A stretch of 64,000 bases of DNA from Calonectria ilicicola. Taxonomy: Eukaryota; Ascomycota; Sordariomycetes; Hypocreales; Nectriaceae. The stretch lies in assembly GCA_020809705.1 (NCBI GenBank), contig CP085826.1:2542001-2606000 (forward strand), written 5' to 3'. This document shows positions 48,254 to 61,118 of the stretch, in pieces. The position numbers and the translations under genes are program-made. Each line of letters starts with the position of its first letter. Position 1 is the first letter of the stretch. The notes under the pieces were generated by a model. That model had not been told where the DNA came from and searched no databases. It saw only the letters and a program-made list of their open reading frames with translations.

Positions 48254-49952
48254 CTTCAAAGTAATCACTCATATGTTTCAAGGGAAGAGGATAAAGTTGG
48301 CGATTTATCATTGCACGTCAACTTGGAAGGACTCATGATCACCCCCACTATCCCTTTTTTTTTAATTTCCTGTGAGATATTTAATAAATCTATTTTGAAT
48401 TAATGACGTATATTTTACGAACTATTATATTTGTTCCAGGTGCGTAGCTTCCATCACCACGGTCATTGCATCCATTAAATGATATAAATGCCAATGCTGA
48501 CTTGGGTTCACGTGCTATATAGCAAAATGAAAACATTTGGGCGAGGCTTTTGCAATATCTAAAGGAAAACTACCAACTTTGCATGCACTACGTCCGCAAG
48601 CTGGAAGCACCAATACCAGTGACATAAGAACGCGCTTCCCCACCTTCTTGTTTGACCTGATTGTTCGACTCTGAAAGACTGTTTAAATGGAGACAGTGAC
48701 AAAAATATCACCAATTAAAATGTCCAAAGTCTCAGTCATGTATGAGGTCTGCATCTGTGATGTGATACTGGCGAAAGTTATCTGGACCCTCCACACTAGC
48801 CCCAGGGTAAGGTTAGCGTCCTCTTTCAAGTGATGCAGGAAAGAGTACTGTATAGTAGTGTAATTAAGAAGAGCGAAAGCCGAAAAAACATCATGGGAAT
48901 ATGTAGGGGAGACCGGAAAAGAATAACCTGAAAATAAGGTGCAGCCTTGGATAATGATAATATTATTGGGGACGTTGTTTCGTGTGCTGGTGATGGCGAA
49001 TTGTGCTCCCATCATTGGATTCAAGGCTGATATATGGGGAATTGACTCGAGAATTACTGTAGTATCATGATAGGTTGAATTGAGTGTATCGTAGGGCGCA
49101 GGTTCGGCGCCGGCAACGGACCGGGATTCACTTTCCGGTGGTGGGACCTGGTTCGAACCGTACGTATCCCCCCCCACATTGTGATTGTGAGCAATGAAGC
49201 ATTATTAATACTGTCCCCTGGTGGCATGTTATACGGATGTGTATCCGGTGTGCTACTACACGCGTAGCATCAAATGCACCGGCTCACGGGCTCTGAAGGT
49301 TCTGATTAACAAGCAAATTCCTTAGCGCGGCAAAGTTCCTCCGTGGAAACGTTGCACTACGACTGAGCATTGGACCATGCGAAATATGGGCTCGGCTCAT
49401 GTAATTTTCGCATTGTTAGATTGCTGCCGAGGGTTCTCCGAAGGCTTTCAGCCTAAAACCAGCCATGAGGCGAATTGGTGAACTTTGCCAACCCGAAAAG
49501 GTTTCGGGTATGATGCGATGTGATGGCGATTTGGGTACTATACCCGATTTCCACCTCTAAACCGCTTGTAGGCTTGATCCACTCAAAGGTTGTCGTTGGC
49601 AAAAGAACAAGTTATTGGCTGTTCGGCATGGAGCTTCACGCACGCCATTTTGCTCTTTTGCTTATCAATCCAACCTAACCGTACACCGCAGAATGGGGTT
49701 AGCAGCTCAAATTGAAACAGCCGTTCTAGGAGGGGCACGAATCGCTGTATTTAAGCCTCATAGAAAGAGACTATAAAACCAGCTATTTCCAACCTGTGAT
49801 TTCCTGATCTCCCCTTCCAATTACTATTTATCGACTCCCTTGCTCCTTTGGTACTCATCCCATCAAACAAGGCGATAATTTCTGCGAAGCAGCGCTTCTC
49901 CAAGCTACTAGCAAACAAATCATACCTTTTTTGACATAAACCCTGGCCAGCC
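48254..49952. other. Intergenic region upstream of the oxidoreductase
   Basis: About 1.7 kb. A minus-strand open stretch at 49177-48683 (about 160 codons) starts only at GTG, has no supporting splice sites and no recognised motif, so it is not called a gene. A GGTTCGAACC sequence near 49150 resembles a tRNA B box but has no A box or paired stem. Confidence 0.45.
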
Positions 49953-51253
49953 ATGACCATTGCCGATGTTGAAAACAAGGCCGCTCCTGGCGTGCCCTAT
50001 TTCACTCCGGCTCAGAACCCTCCGGCCGGGTCGGCGGTCGACCCCGCATCGGCTCCGACTCTCTTCAAGCCCATCCGCATCCGTGGCATTGAGCTGCACA
50101 ACCGCTTCGTTGTGTCTCCCATGTGCACTTACAGCGCCCAGAATGGCTATTTGACCGATTTTCATCTTGTCCACCTCGGCCAATTCGCCCTCAACGGCGC
50201 CGGTCTTGTTACTGTCGAAGCCACCGCAGTTGAGCCCCGCGGTCGCATCTCCCCCAATGATTCAGGGCTGTGGGAGGATGGCCAGATTGCGCCATTGAAG
50301 CGCATCACCGACTTTATCCACAGCCAAAACTCCAAGGCCTCGATCCAGCTCGCTCACGCTGGGCGTAAGGCTAGCACACTTGCGCCTTGGATCGGAGGTA
50401 GCGCCAACAAGACGCTTGCACCTGAGAGTGTTGGTGGCTGGCCAAACGACGTTGTTGGCCCCAGCTCCATTCCATTCGCTGATGACCACGCGACCCCCCA
50501 CGAGCTCACTGTGGAGGAGATCAAGGGTATTACTCAGAACTTTGTTGATGCAGCTGTCCGAGCCGTCAAGGCTGGTTTCGATGTCGTCGAGATTCACAGT
50601 GCTCATGGCTACCTTAGCACCGAGTTCCTTTCTCCCACCTCCAACGTAAGTAATTCGTGGATTTATTTTCAATTGAACATGTTTACTAATTATGGTCACA
50701 GAAACGAACAGATCAGTATGGCGGCAGCTTTGAAAACCGATCCCGCTTCCTGATCGAGACCATCAAGGCAGTTCGGGCCGTTATCCCAGAGGACATGCCT
50801 CTTTGGGTGCGCATCTCTGCCACCGAGTGGATGGAATACACTGGCGAGCCCTCGTGGAACATTGATGAGAGCATTAAGCTGGCAAAGCTCCTCCCCGCCC
50901 TGGGTGTTGATGTCCTTGATGTCAGCAGTGGCGGTAACAACGAGAAGCAGCAAATCAAGGTGCACCAGAGCTTCCAGACCGACTTGGCACGCAAAATCCG
51001 GTCTGCGGTTCGTGCTGAGGGCCTCAACCTGTTGATCGCCGCTGTGGGTGTCATCAACGAGTCTGAGTTTGCCAAGTCAGTAGTCCAGGAAGATCAGGAC
51101 GAGCCCGTAGCGGATCTAGTGCAGGCCGCAAGACAGTTCTTGCGAGAGCCTAACTGGGTCCTTACTGTGGCGCACGAGTTGAAGGTGCCCGTCAAGTGGC
51201 CAAACCAGTACCACAGGGCCCCTCCTAAGCCCAATGGCCGCCACTCGTCGTAA
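49953..51253 (+). CDS. Old Yellow Enzyme family NADPH oxidoreductase (YqjM-like)
   Basis: Exons 49953-50645 and 50702-51253 give 414 residues. FMN-dependent enzymes of this family reduce the C=C bond of alpha,beta-unsaturated carbonyls using NAD(P)H. The TIM barrel begins at about residue 36 (TLFKPIRIRGIELHNRFVVSPMCTYS). Cys58 and Tyr60 in SPMCTYS correspond to YqjM Cys26 and Tyr28, marking the thermophilic-like class rather than classical yeast OYE. IQLAHAGRKAS contacts the flavin, and HSAHGYLSTEFLSPTSN (His215, His218) carries the substrate-binding pair. RTDQYGGSFENRSRF follows only after the 56-nt intron is removed. The C-terminus (FLREPNWVLTVAHEL, VKWPNQY) is complete. There is no targeting signal. 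Physiological substrate is unknown. It is the first gene right of the transposon block. Confidence 0.9.
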
Positions 51254-53334
51254 GTGTGCAGATATAAATGGATTGTTGGTGCGGCGTTATTAATAGGTGG
51301 TGATGATTATCATAGAAGAAATGCACAGAAAGCAGGTCCCAAGCTATAGATGGTTTGCGTAATGAATATCATGATCAAGTTTTCCACCAGGGAGGTTTTC
51401 ACGCCGATCAATCTATAAACACATTTGGTTTGAAGAGTTCTTAAGTGGTCTAGATCGGCAGGAATTCTGCTTCATTCATCATTCATCATTCATCCATTCA
51501 TTGCATGCGTGCATGGACAGGAGCGAAGCAATGCTATGTTCGACTTTGGACGGAGCGCAATTTAAATTCTGCCATGAATAACCGAACAAGTCATTTACAT
51601 CAGACCTTTGGCTATTATTGTGTAGGATCGCAAGAATAAAAATCCCTCCAATAGCTAAGGTTTATCTGCGACGAGTTTATTGTAAACGACTGAGATCTGT
51701 CTTCATCAGAGGGGCTGAGCCGTTTGGGGACCCTCGGAGCATCGAACACCGGTAGAGTGGGGCCGGAGGGGTAGCTTGTTTAGCGGAGCAACACGCGTAA
51801 GGATACGTAGCCTGGACTAGCGGATAGTGGAAATACATACCAGCTTTGATTTCATTGAGGTGCGTGCGGACGTGTTATCCCATACGGTAAGGGAACAATT
51901 GCAATGTCCGAGATAGAAGAAATGCATGTGGAAGATAGACATGGAACCTTGATGAATGAGCCCCGCTGGAACGGGAGGGTATAACCTGGGGCTTAAGGAT
52001 TGGCATGCCCAGCATCTGCAAAAGAGATAAACAACACGTTGCAAAGAACTACCTTCAGTTTGAGTTGTAGGAAAGGTTATTCTTATTAATGATGACAAAA
52101 TTTGGTGATGGCATTTTTCCTGTGGCAAGAGGAACGAGCTCTGAGTAAGAAATAGACAGACTGCACTGCACTATTTTTAATGACACTCACACGCCAGGCA
52201 TACCAGGCAAGGCATCTCACTGTGTGGCGCCCTTCACAAGGCCATGTGCGGGTCGTTTCTCGATTGGAACCATCAAAGACAAAACAAACCTACCGCGGCA
52301 CGCATGTTTTGTAATGCAAGGGACCAAAAAACACTCAACGTGGCCTCTTGGTAATCACTGTTTTGGACCGCTTGGTGAGCGAACTCACAGCCCGGTGGCG
52401 CTTAGTCTTCTGGACCCCGTATCTCTCAGCCTCATCCGTAATGAGCAGCCAAGAGGTAGGGAAATGAACGCGGACGGAGGAAACATTGTTGGGTCTAGGC
52501 ATCGGCAGCGTCCCGAGTGATGCATCGTGCATACGGTGCTTTTCCTTTTTTTATCATTCAGCTTTTGTGGGAGTGGGTTTTCTCACGAGGCTCAAGGCTT
52601 GTCATCGGAGAGAGAGGTGGTGCGTAAGCATTACGGGATGCTGAGACGTGAAAATGCCGATCTCGACATATTGTATTCTCGAACAAGCGACGCCCTTCAG
52701 CAGTATCAACACGGATTTATGGATTTATAACTCTCCCACTCGACTGATGATGGCGTGGGCCAGCCGATGATCCTAGTCCACCTCGGGGCTGTGGCGTATC
52801 AGTCTGGGTGCGCAGCCTATGACAGCCCCTGCACGGCCCCCCTAGAGGATTCCTGTCGCGGCGTAGCTTGACGCCCCCTTGTCAATAGTGTTCGCATACC
52901 GGACTCTGGCCACTGCTTCAGAGCTGTTAGCGCTGGGGGATCGCTGGAGGTCGGGGGCCTTGGCCTACGTTTTAGAGCCCAGGCTCCCTGGTGACCAGCA
53001 CCCGGGTGGCAAGCGCTGGCACTTCTGTCAGTGCTCCGCTGGCAGTAAGGCTAGGCGCCCACCGTAGGTACAGTACCGTCCAACAGCTGAAGCTACCTGT
53101 CGAGGTACCCGCCTCCACACCTACCCGCCATCATGACTCTGGGCTGCGGGAAGGGGACACTTGTTCAATTGACCCAGCCGTCCTAGGTCAACGTCCAGCC
53201 TTGGACCGCTACCCATCAGCCTCAGGTACAAAACCTCCCCATCCATCTCCCACATCGACCGGATTCTTCCCTCCCCTCTACACCACTCTTCTCTTCTTGA
53301 TTGCAGGATACCCGCTTCCAATTGATAGCCCATC
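51254..53334. other. Gene-free region upstream of PDI
   Basis: About 2.1 kb. It has an ATTCATC triplication at 51476-51501 and several short open frames on both strands without protein character. The last 150 bases are a C-rich leader. I looked for an unfolded-protein-response element upstream of PDI and could not identify one with confidence. Confidence 0.5.
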
Positions 53335-55001
53335 ATGCATACCAAGAGCATCACCTGCGGCCTCTTGGCAGCTCTTGCTGCCGTTGCCACTGCTGCCGAC
53401 ACCTCGGATGTTATGCAGCTCAAGAAGGACACCTTCGATGACTTCATCAAGACCAACGAGCTTGTTCTCGCCGAGTGTAAGTGTTTTGCCCTCTGCAACA
53501 CAATGCAGTTATCATAGCTCGATTTACTGACTTTCTGGCAACAGTCTACGCTCCCTGGTGCGGTCACTGCAAGGCTCTCGCCCCCGAGTACGAGGAGGCT
53601 GCTACTACCCTCAAGGAGAAGAACATCAGACTCGCCAAGGTCGACTGCACAGAGGAGGCCGACCTCTGCAAGGACCATGGTGTCGAGGGATACCCCACCC
53701 TGAAGGTCTTCCGCGGCCTCGACAACGTCGTTCCCTACGGCGGACAGCGCAAAGCTGCTGGGTAAGCTCTAATTACCTAACGGCGGATAATTACACTCAG
53801 AAGGCTAACTCGAATAACTAGCATCACCTCTTACATGATCAAGCAGTCTCTTCCCGCAGTCTCCATCCTCGCCAAGGACACCCTCGAGGACTTCAAGACC
53901 GCCGACAAGGTTGTCGTCGTCGCCTACCTCGCCGCCGACGACAAGACCTCCAACACCGTATTTACCGAGATCGCTGAGGCTCAGCGCGACACATACCTCT
54001 TCGGTGCCGTGAACGATGCTGCCGTCGCTGAGGCCGAGGGCGTCAAGGCCCCCGCTGTCATTGTCTACAAGGGCTTTGACGAGGGCAAGAACACTTTCAC
54101 TGAGAAGTTCGAGTCCAGCGCCATCAAGGACTTCATCAAGACCGCCTCTACTCCTCTGATCGGCGAGGTTGGCCCTGAGACTTACAGCGGCTACATGGAT
54201 GCCGGCATTCCCCTGGCCTACATCTTTGCTGAGACACCTGAGGAGCGTGAGACACTCGGCAAGGCTCTTAAGCCTATTGCTGAGAAGTACAAGGGTAAGA
54301 TCAACGTCGCCACCATTGATGCCAAGTCATTCGGTGCCCACGCTGGCAACCTCAACCTTAAGACCGACAAGTTCCCCTCCTTCGCTATTCAGGATATCGC
54401 CAAGAACCAGAAGTTCCCCTTCGACCAGGAGAAGGAAATCACCCACGACAGCATTGCTGCCTTTGTGGATGACTTCTCTGCTGGTAAGCTTGAGCCTAGC
54501 ATCAAGTCTGAGCCTATCCCCGAGAAGCAGGATGGTCCCGTTACCGTTGTCGTTGCCAAGAACTACAAGGATGTCGTCCTTGACGACACCAAGGATGTCC
54601 TGATTGAGTTCTACGCCCCCTGGTGTGGTCACTGCAAGGCTCTTGCCCCCAAGTATGATGAGCTTGGTGAGAAGTTCGCCAAGAGCGAGTTCAAGGACAA
54701 GGTCGTCATCGCCAAGGTCGACGCCACCCAGAACGACGTCCCTGATGAGATCCAGGGCTTCCCCACCATCAAGCTGTACCCTGCCGGCGACAAGGAGAAC
54801 GCTATTACCTACAGCGGCTCCCGAACTGTCGACGATCTTGCCGACTTCATCAAGGAGAACGGCAAGTACAAGGCCGACCTCTCCGCTAAGGAGGAGGGCA
54901 CCGAGGAGGCTGCCCCCGCCGCCACTGAGGAGAAGAAGGAGGAGAAGAAGGAAGAAAAGAAGGACGACGAGAAGAAGGCTGATGAGCATGATGAGCTGTA
55001 A
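53335..55001 (+). CDS. PDI1: Protein disulfide isomerase, ER
   Basis: Exons 53335-53476, 53545-53761 and 53822-55001 give 512 residues. It forms and rearranges disulfide bonds of secretory proteins in the ER lumen. A signal peptide (ITCGLLAALAAVATAA) leads into domain a, whose active site APWCGHCK has Cys53 and Cys56. Domains b and b' follow without active-site cysteines (KEDF/FPSFAIQDI region), then domain a' with a second APWCGHCK (Cys388, Cys391) and VDATQNDVPDEIQGFPT. The acidic Lys/Glu tail ends in HDEL, the ER retrieval signal. This a-b-b'-a' order and length are standard. The first intron splits the codon for Phe of FYAPWCGHC. Codons are strongly C-ending, so the gene is well expressed. 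The stop faces the small mitochondrial gene. Confidence 0.96.
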
Positions 55002-55427
55002 AATTGATGTCACTTTATTAGCACGCAAAAGGGGCATGTATGATTTCACGGGCGCCGGTTTTAATGGTGCGCTTAATGGAATGCACCTTTGAGGTTTGAT
55101 AGTTTTCCGCGGCAATATGGGAATCTTTTCACGACTACAATACAATGATTTACTTTTACTAAATGAATTTCCCCGGGGCACATAATGATGTGTGCTTTAA
55201 GTTTAGTCCACATGCGAGTGATGTATGAAGTCTGCGAGTTGTCTAGTTATACATAAGTGTCTGCAATCTCGCATATTGGTACATGCACATATGCTCCTCG
55301 TACATTCGACGCCTTTATCTAATGTCGAACTGATGAACACAAACACAACTGGTATTGTATTGATTCCACTTTGACCACCACCAAAGCCCAACCAACCATT
55401 TTGTACATTTTCCACAAACTCCCTCAT
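55002..55427. other. Convergent 3' intergenic region
   Basis: A 426-base gap between the PDI stop and the stop of the small minus-strand gene, holding both 3' UTRs. No other feature seen. Confidence 0.55.
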
Positions 55428-55913
55428 CTATTTCTTGCCACTCTTTGCCTCAATGCTCTGGACGTAGTTGGTCAAGCGAGTGACTGAGGTCTGAAGGGCC
55501 TGCAATTGATAGCAGTTAGTATTTTGGGTTTCCAGAGTGGCGAGACTGCAATTGGTATCGGTGGGTTGGATTTCGTGGGCTGATTGCGGGCACATACGTA
55601 GATATCCTCGTTCAAGAGATCGTTGGCGGTCTTGTACTCCTTGAGGAGGTAGCTGTAGGCGGCGCTGCCAGATAGGAAGCTGCCGAGCAGGAAACCAAAG
55701 AGACTATCGCAGGAGTCAGCATATTTCCCAATTCGCCGGACCACCAATTCGTCCGATGTGACGATGCACCTGGACTCACCCCCCACGGAAAGCTCCCATG
55801 GGCTTACGAGCCGGGAGCGGCGAGGCGTCGGCCATGCGGCGGGCAGAGGTGCTGAAGGATCGCGCAGCCAGCGCGCGGCTAGCGCTGGGGAGGACTCTCG
55901 ACGCCGATAACAT
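55428..55913 (-). CDS. Small mitochondrial membrane protein, uncharacterised
   Basis: Exons in gene order: 55913-55780, 55703-55598 and 55499-55428, giving 103 residues. The N-terminus MLSASRVLPSASRALAARSF has many Arg/Ser and no acid, a typical mitochondrial presequence with a likely cleavage near RSFSTSARR. A Gly/Ser/Leu-rich hydrophobic helix (LFGFLLGSFLSGSAAYSYLL, about residues 46-65) is a single membrane span. The rest (KEYKTANDLLNEDIYALQTS ... RLTNYVQSIE) is a short amphipathic coiled-coil-like helix ending in KSGKK. Splice sites are canonical and all joins keep the frame. I do not know its function. The fold plan resembles small inner-membrane assembly or subunit proteins, which is inference. 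Confidence 0.75.
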
Positions 55914-56441
55914 GATGTCGGTGGGCGGTTGCGGTGTTTTGCGGGAGGGTTTGGCGAGGGAGCTTGAATGCGCTGAGCGATGATTATTCGGGTGTTCGGA
56001 ATATCTGCCACAGCTGCTGTGCTGGCGCGTGATTGGCTACGTCACCCACTGCCACTGGGGACAAGTGCACCACGGAGCTGAGTGGATGAATTTTCCGGTG
56101 CCTGGGCGAGGGACAACAATGCTCTCTGTGACGCAGTTACGCTGATAAAGAGTAAAAATGCCCTATGGGATATAAAAATTGGGCAAAGTGAGTAGTATAT
56201 TATATACGGATGTTTTCTATTTATTCATTTTATCATGTATTCATTCATTCAATTTTGGTTTACATTTATTTTTATTTTATATAAATTTATTTAGCAGCAT
56301 ATTTTTGGTGATCCATTTTTCCCCATGACAGCGAGTGGCGTTCACCTTCAGCGTCCCCGAGCTTTTCAACCATTTACCAATTATACCAAAACAAGAGCTT
56401 TGCGGTCTACACCCTCTAATGGCCTCCGACTATACGCGACC
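55914..56441. other. Divergent intergenic region, AT-rich centre
   Basis: A 528-base gap between divergent starts. The stretch 56190-56290 is markedly AT-rich with ATTCATTC-like repeats. An ATG at 56325 is in frame with the Vps71 start and would add 39 residues. Confidence 0.5.
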
Positions 56442-57288
56442 ATGAACAATTTCGGAGTCATCGAGCTCGCTAGCGCCAAGACTACAGCCGCGCCGGGCTG
56501 GGCCTACGTGCCAGATACTTCTGTCAATCGACCATCAGCACCCGCGAACCGAAAACGGGCGAGGAACGTGCCAGGCCTCAGCATTGGCGACTTGACGGTT
56601 AGGCAAGAAACGAAGAAGAGAAAAGAAGCGGAAGCACTTGATCGCGATGGGGGAAGAGATAACGCGATCCCATTGCCCGTAAGAAGTGGGAGTGGTAGGT
56701 CTTTTGACATGAACAATGCCGATTCCAGACACCCAGGAGCTGACCTGCAAAGCCCAGAGAAAACATACACCGAACGTTCGAAAGATTTTACAATCCCAAA
56801 AGACATTTGGGAACCATCTCGATGATTTCCTGGCCCTGCAGGCATTGACGGAATCCAATCCTGCTGCTTCGGCTCGCTCAAACGCTGCCAGCGCAAGCAA
56901 CAAGAAACCTGCGCCCAACAAGAGGGACACGCCCTCATCCTCTCGACCGGAAGAAGATGTTCAAATGGCCGACGCAGACCTACCACCTGTTCTCCCGTCC
57001 TCCTCCATAACCCCTGTGGCATCGGACCCAGGCGACGACGACCCTCTGCTCAAATCGCGTGTGCCCGACATGCCCACCGACGAAGAACTGCGCAAGCTCC
57101 TCGCGGCGCCACCGCTCCATTACGGAGAAGCGACTGGCGACTGGGACCAGAAGTATCCGACAAGAGTGTTTTGCGAGGTTTGTGGATACTGGGGACGGGT
57201 GCGATGCATGAAGTGCGGTACGAGAGTATGCGCGCTGGATTGCTTGGAAACTCATCGAGAAGAGTGCGTGACACGATATGGATTGTGA
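56442..57288 (+). CDS. VPS71: SWR1 complex zinc-finger HIT subunit Vps71/Swc6
   Basis: Exons 56442-56694 and 56753-57288 give 262 residues. Vps71/Swc6 (ZNHIT1 in animals) is a subunit of the SWR1 remodeller that deposits histone H2A.Z in the nucleus. The start MNNFGVIELASAKTTAAPGW fits this family's N-terminus. A basic block (RKRARNVPGLSIGDL) and HTPNVRKILQSQKTFGNHLDD follow, and this second block needs the 58-nt intron. The C-terminal zf-HIT finger at about 224-257 has FCEVCGYWGRVRCMKCGTRV then CALDCLETHREEC, giving all paired Cys/His ligands. A Ser/Pro linker precedes the finger. An in-frame ATG at 56325 would extend the protein by 39 Arg-rich residues. The shorter start is preferred because it fits the family. 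Confidence 0.88.
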
Positions 57289-58454
57289 AAAGTTTCTTCA
57301 CAGGGCTTGTTCTAGCGTGCAGCTGGATGGTGTCAAGTTTGTTTCGATAGGTATTATGAGGTTTGGCGTTTTGGGATTTGGCTCGACTGGGCTGTGACGG
57401 ATTGATACCCTGAATATTCACTTCTGTTATTCGTTTATGAGGATTAGACCATTTGGGTCTAATTATATATAGATAAAGGAAACAAGCAATGAGCTTAAAT
57501 AGAATATTAACGAGAAGCACCAAAGTCATAAAGATAATATATCAGCTGTATCGATAAAGGAAGCGTGAAAGCGGCTAGCATATCTCGCGCGAGACTGTGT
57601 CTGACCACAAAAAGTTTGGATACATTTCAAAAATGCCTTTGAGGCCAAACTATTTTTGAAAACATATACCAGCGTCGCGGGCCTAATGGATAAAATATGA
57701 TGTAAGTAAGGTACGGTTGTTTGCTTTGGTATAATGGCCGGACAATTGGGTGTATTCAAAAACTGGTTGGGCTGGATACACTCGCTGTTTCCCACTTGCA
57801 AATTTAGATGGATATATTCATGCCTCGAATTATTTAAACGGCGAGAGCAGTTTCATATCCATTTCGTATGAGCTAGCGCGCTCGAACATCAACGAACAGA
57901 ACGTTGAATGAGATGTTGTCTTTGGGCTGTCTCACATGTGTCTAATTTTGAGATTTCGGGCATCTGGAAATAACATAACAGAAGGCGGTAAAAATGAACG
58001 TGTGCCCTCAAAATTGAGAATCTTGCTCCTCTAAGAACAGGCGAAGAATGGTTGATGTTGAAAACCAAGGTGTGTCGATGCTGTCATGGATTGGTTCATA
58101 TGCTCTATGTTAGTACATGCTTGACAGCGGTTTCGGAGGATGGGATTGCGAATTGTCATTTCCAAAAAAGACTCACTTCCTTTGGAATTCCCTTGTAATC
58201 TTTAATTAGAAACCGCACCGAGTCATCAGTGAGCAATTCCTTGCAGCCGTTTACTGTCTTGCAGTGTTAATGGTGACTCGAATGATCCCGTGGCCGAAGA
58301 TCTACCGGAAGTCTAGAGGCCATCCCTTGTCATGTAGGTATCTGACGAGGGGCCACAGAAATAAGTGAGTGACTCAACCCCACCTCGTGTATAATGCCCC
58401 TGCCCCGCCATCCAAGACCGCAACTTCTTCCATCTGCAATATCGAGCCCACAAT
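57289..58454. other. Intergenic region upstream of threonyl-tRNA synthetase
   Basis: About 1.2 kb. The left half is moderately AT-rich. A minus-strand frame at 57801-57526 has no protein-like features. The right 70 bases are leader of the tRNA synthetase gene. Confidence 0.5.
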
Positions 58455-61118
58455 ATGTCGTCCGAACAAGCTGAAGTTCCCAAGGCGGCCGAGGGCGCTC
58501 CCGCGCAGAGCCTCCCCTCTCGCCCTGCCAAACAGCCCAAGGAAAAGCCTGCCAAGGGCCCCAAGAATGCTGGCCTTGAGGTTAGTCCCGACCTTCAACC
58601 CCACGTACCTTGCCATGACTTGGCAGTGGCCGATTGTCCCATCTCTGTTGCGCCGGCGCCATTGATTAACCAGTGCTACAGCTACCAAACCAACCCGAGT
58701 TCATCCAGCACCGACTGGATCTTTTCGACAAGATCAAGGCTCGCCAGGATGCCGAAATTGCTGGTGCGTTGCTGAAACGCCGAAACCCCACCATGCCACG
58801 AAATCGACTGACAGAGCGCAGCGCAACCTCGCGAGGAAATCACCATCTCTCTGCCAAATGGAAAGGAGGAGAAGGGTACTTCATGGGAGACTACTCCCGC
58901 TTCCATTGCAAAGAGCATTTCCAAGTCCCTGCTTGAGCGCACCGTCATCTCCATGGTTGACGGCGAGCTTTGGGATCTGACCAGACCCCTTGAGAAGAGC
59001 TGCAAGCTCGAGCTGCTCGACTTTGAGCACCCTGAAGGTGAATAACATTTGGAAATGAAAAAGTAAAAGCAATTAAAACGACTAACGCGTCACTCCAGGC
59101 AAGAAGGTCTTCTGGCACTCCTCTGCCCACATTCTTGGTGAGGCCGCCGAGCGACGATACGGATGCTACCTCTGCAACGGCCCCCCCACCACCGACCCCC
59201 CAGGTTTCTACTACGATATGGCCAAAATGGAGGGGTACGAATGATTCAATTCCGTTTTAAACCAGTTTTAACGCTAACACTCCCCAAAGTCAGGTTGTTG
59301 CCGACGAGGACAAGAAGGCCCTTGAGACCATCTCCAGCAAGATCATCAAGGAGAAGCAGCCATTCGAGCGTCTCGAGATGACCAAGGACGAACTCCTCGA
59401 AATGTTCAAGTACAGCAAGTACAAGGAATATTTCATCAACCAGCGCGTACCTGATGGCACCAAGAGCACAGTATACCGATGCGGTCCTCTCATCGATTTG
59501 TGCCGAGGCCCTCACGTTCCTCACACTGGCAACATCAAGGCCTTCTCCGTGCTCAGAGTATGTTTTTACACCCTTTGCATATTAACACGAGGAATGACTG
59601 ACCAAGACAAAACTTAGAACTCTGCCGCCTACTGGCTTGGTGACAGTAAGAACGAGTCCGTTCAGCGAATTGCTGGTATCGCTTTCCCCGACAAGAAGCA
59701 ACTCGAGGAGTACAAGCATTTCCTCGCCGAGGCCGCCAAGCGCAACCACCGAAAGATTGGCCAGGACCAGAAGCTCTTCTTCTTTGATGAAGTCTCTCCT
59801 GGTTCCACTTTCTTCCTGCCTCACGGTGTGCGAATTTATAACGCTCTAGTAGACCTGATCAAGGGCGAATACCACAAGCGCGGCTTCGTTGAAGTCATGA
59901 CCCCCAACGTGTACAAGGCTGATTTGTGGAAGACTTCTGGTCACTGGGCGCACTACGAGGAGAACATGTTCAGCTTTGATGTTGAAAAGGAGCGTTACGC
60001 CTTGAAGCCCATGAACTGCCCCGGCCACTGCAAGATCTTCTCTCACTCCGATATCAACTACAAGGATCTACCCTGGCGAATGGCTGACTTCGGTGTTCTC
60101 CACCGAAATGAATTCTCGGGTGCCCTTTCTGGACTTACCCGTGTTCGTCGATTCCAACAGGACGATGCCCACATCTTTTGCACTGTTGACCAGGTTCGTA
60201 CGATGTACTAGGCGTGAGACTTCAAACATACTAACCTGTGAGTAGATTCGAGAAGAGATCGAGGGTGCCTTTGACTTCTTGGACAGCGTCTACCGCATCT
60301 TTGGATTCAAGTTTAAGCTGAAGCTATCTACTCGCCCCGAAAAATATGTCGGCGATATTGCCACTTGGGACATTGCCGAACAAAAGCTCCGCGAAGCTTT
60401 GGATTCGTTCGCTGCTAAGCACAACGAGAGCTGGGAGCTGAACCCTGGTGACGGTGCTTTCTACGGTCCCAAGATCGACATCACTTTGTACGATGCGCTC
60501 CGCCGAGAATTCCAGTGCGGTACCATGCAGCTCGACTTCAACCTTCCTCGACGATTCAAGCTACGATATCTCGCGGGCAAGGAGGAAAGTGGCGTCAGTG
60601 ACGGCAGCAACCCCGAAGAGGACCTCCCGGCTGGTTACGCCCGCCCCGTCATGATTCACCGTGCTGTCATGGGTAGTTTTGAGCGCATGTTCGGCGTGCT
60701 TACCGAGCATTTCGGTGGCAAGTGGCCTTTCTGGCTAAGCCCCCGCCAGATTCTAGTTGTCCCCGTTATGCCAGCGGCCAACGAGTATGCCGAAGAAGTT
60801 CAAACCATTTTCAAGCAGAAGGGCATCTACATTGACACAGATCTGAGCGGCAATACATTCCAGAAGAAGATCCGTACTGGACAACTGGAACAGTATAACT
60901 TTATCTTTGGTAAGTAACAAGAGACCTGTTTATTGGTATATAGAAGCTAACGGGTACATATAGTTGTTGGAGCTGAGGAGGCCAAGACCCGCACTGTCAA
61001 CATCCGAAACAGAGATGACCAAGCCACCCAGACCAAGGGAGAACTGGTTCCTGTCGACGAGGCTCTGGAGAAGCTCCTTCATCTCAAGGAGTCGAAGGAT
61101 TTGGTGAACAAGATCTAA
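58455..61118 (+). CDS. THS1: Threonyl-tRNA synthetase
   Basis: Eight exons: 58455-58580, 58682-58763, 58822-59037, 59099-59234, 59290-59557, 59618-60193, 60246-60909 and 60964-61118, giving 740 residues, normal for cytosolic ThrRS. It charges tRNA-Thr with threonine. A Lys/Pro-rich N-terminus precedes the TGS domain ([30 protein letters not shown]). The editing domain shows [16 protein letters not shown] and [16 protein letters not shown]. The class II core carries [10 protein letters not shown] (zinc-binding Cys), [17 protein letters not shown] (motif 2), [10 protein letters not shown] and [17 protein letters not shown] (motif 3). The anticodon-binding domain starts at [15 protein letters not shown] and ends KDLVNKI. 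Exon 5 must begin at 59290 (AAAG acceptor) to keep frame, although CAG at 59293 is close by. No clear mitochondrial presequence is seen at this start. Confidence 0.95.

Noticed and set aside
49148..49160. GGTTCGAACC, a tRNA B-box lookalike
   Set aside because: No A box at the right distance and no acceptor-stem pairing. Not a tRNA gene.
48683..49177. Open frame of about 164 codons on the minus strand right of the transposon block
   Set aside because: Opens only at GTG with no ATG near the start, no splice support and no recognised motif. It may be chance in low-GC DNA.
54327..55181. 284-codon open frame antisense to PDI
   Set aside because: Leu/Val-rich shadow of the PDI codons and Lys/Glu tail. 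No independent features.
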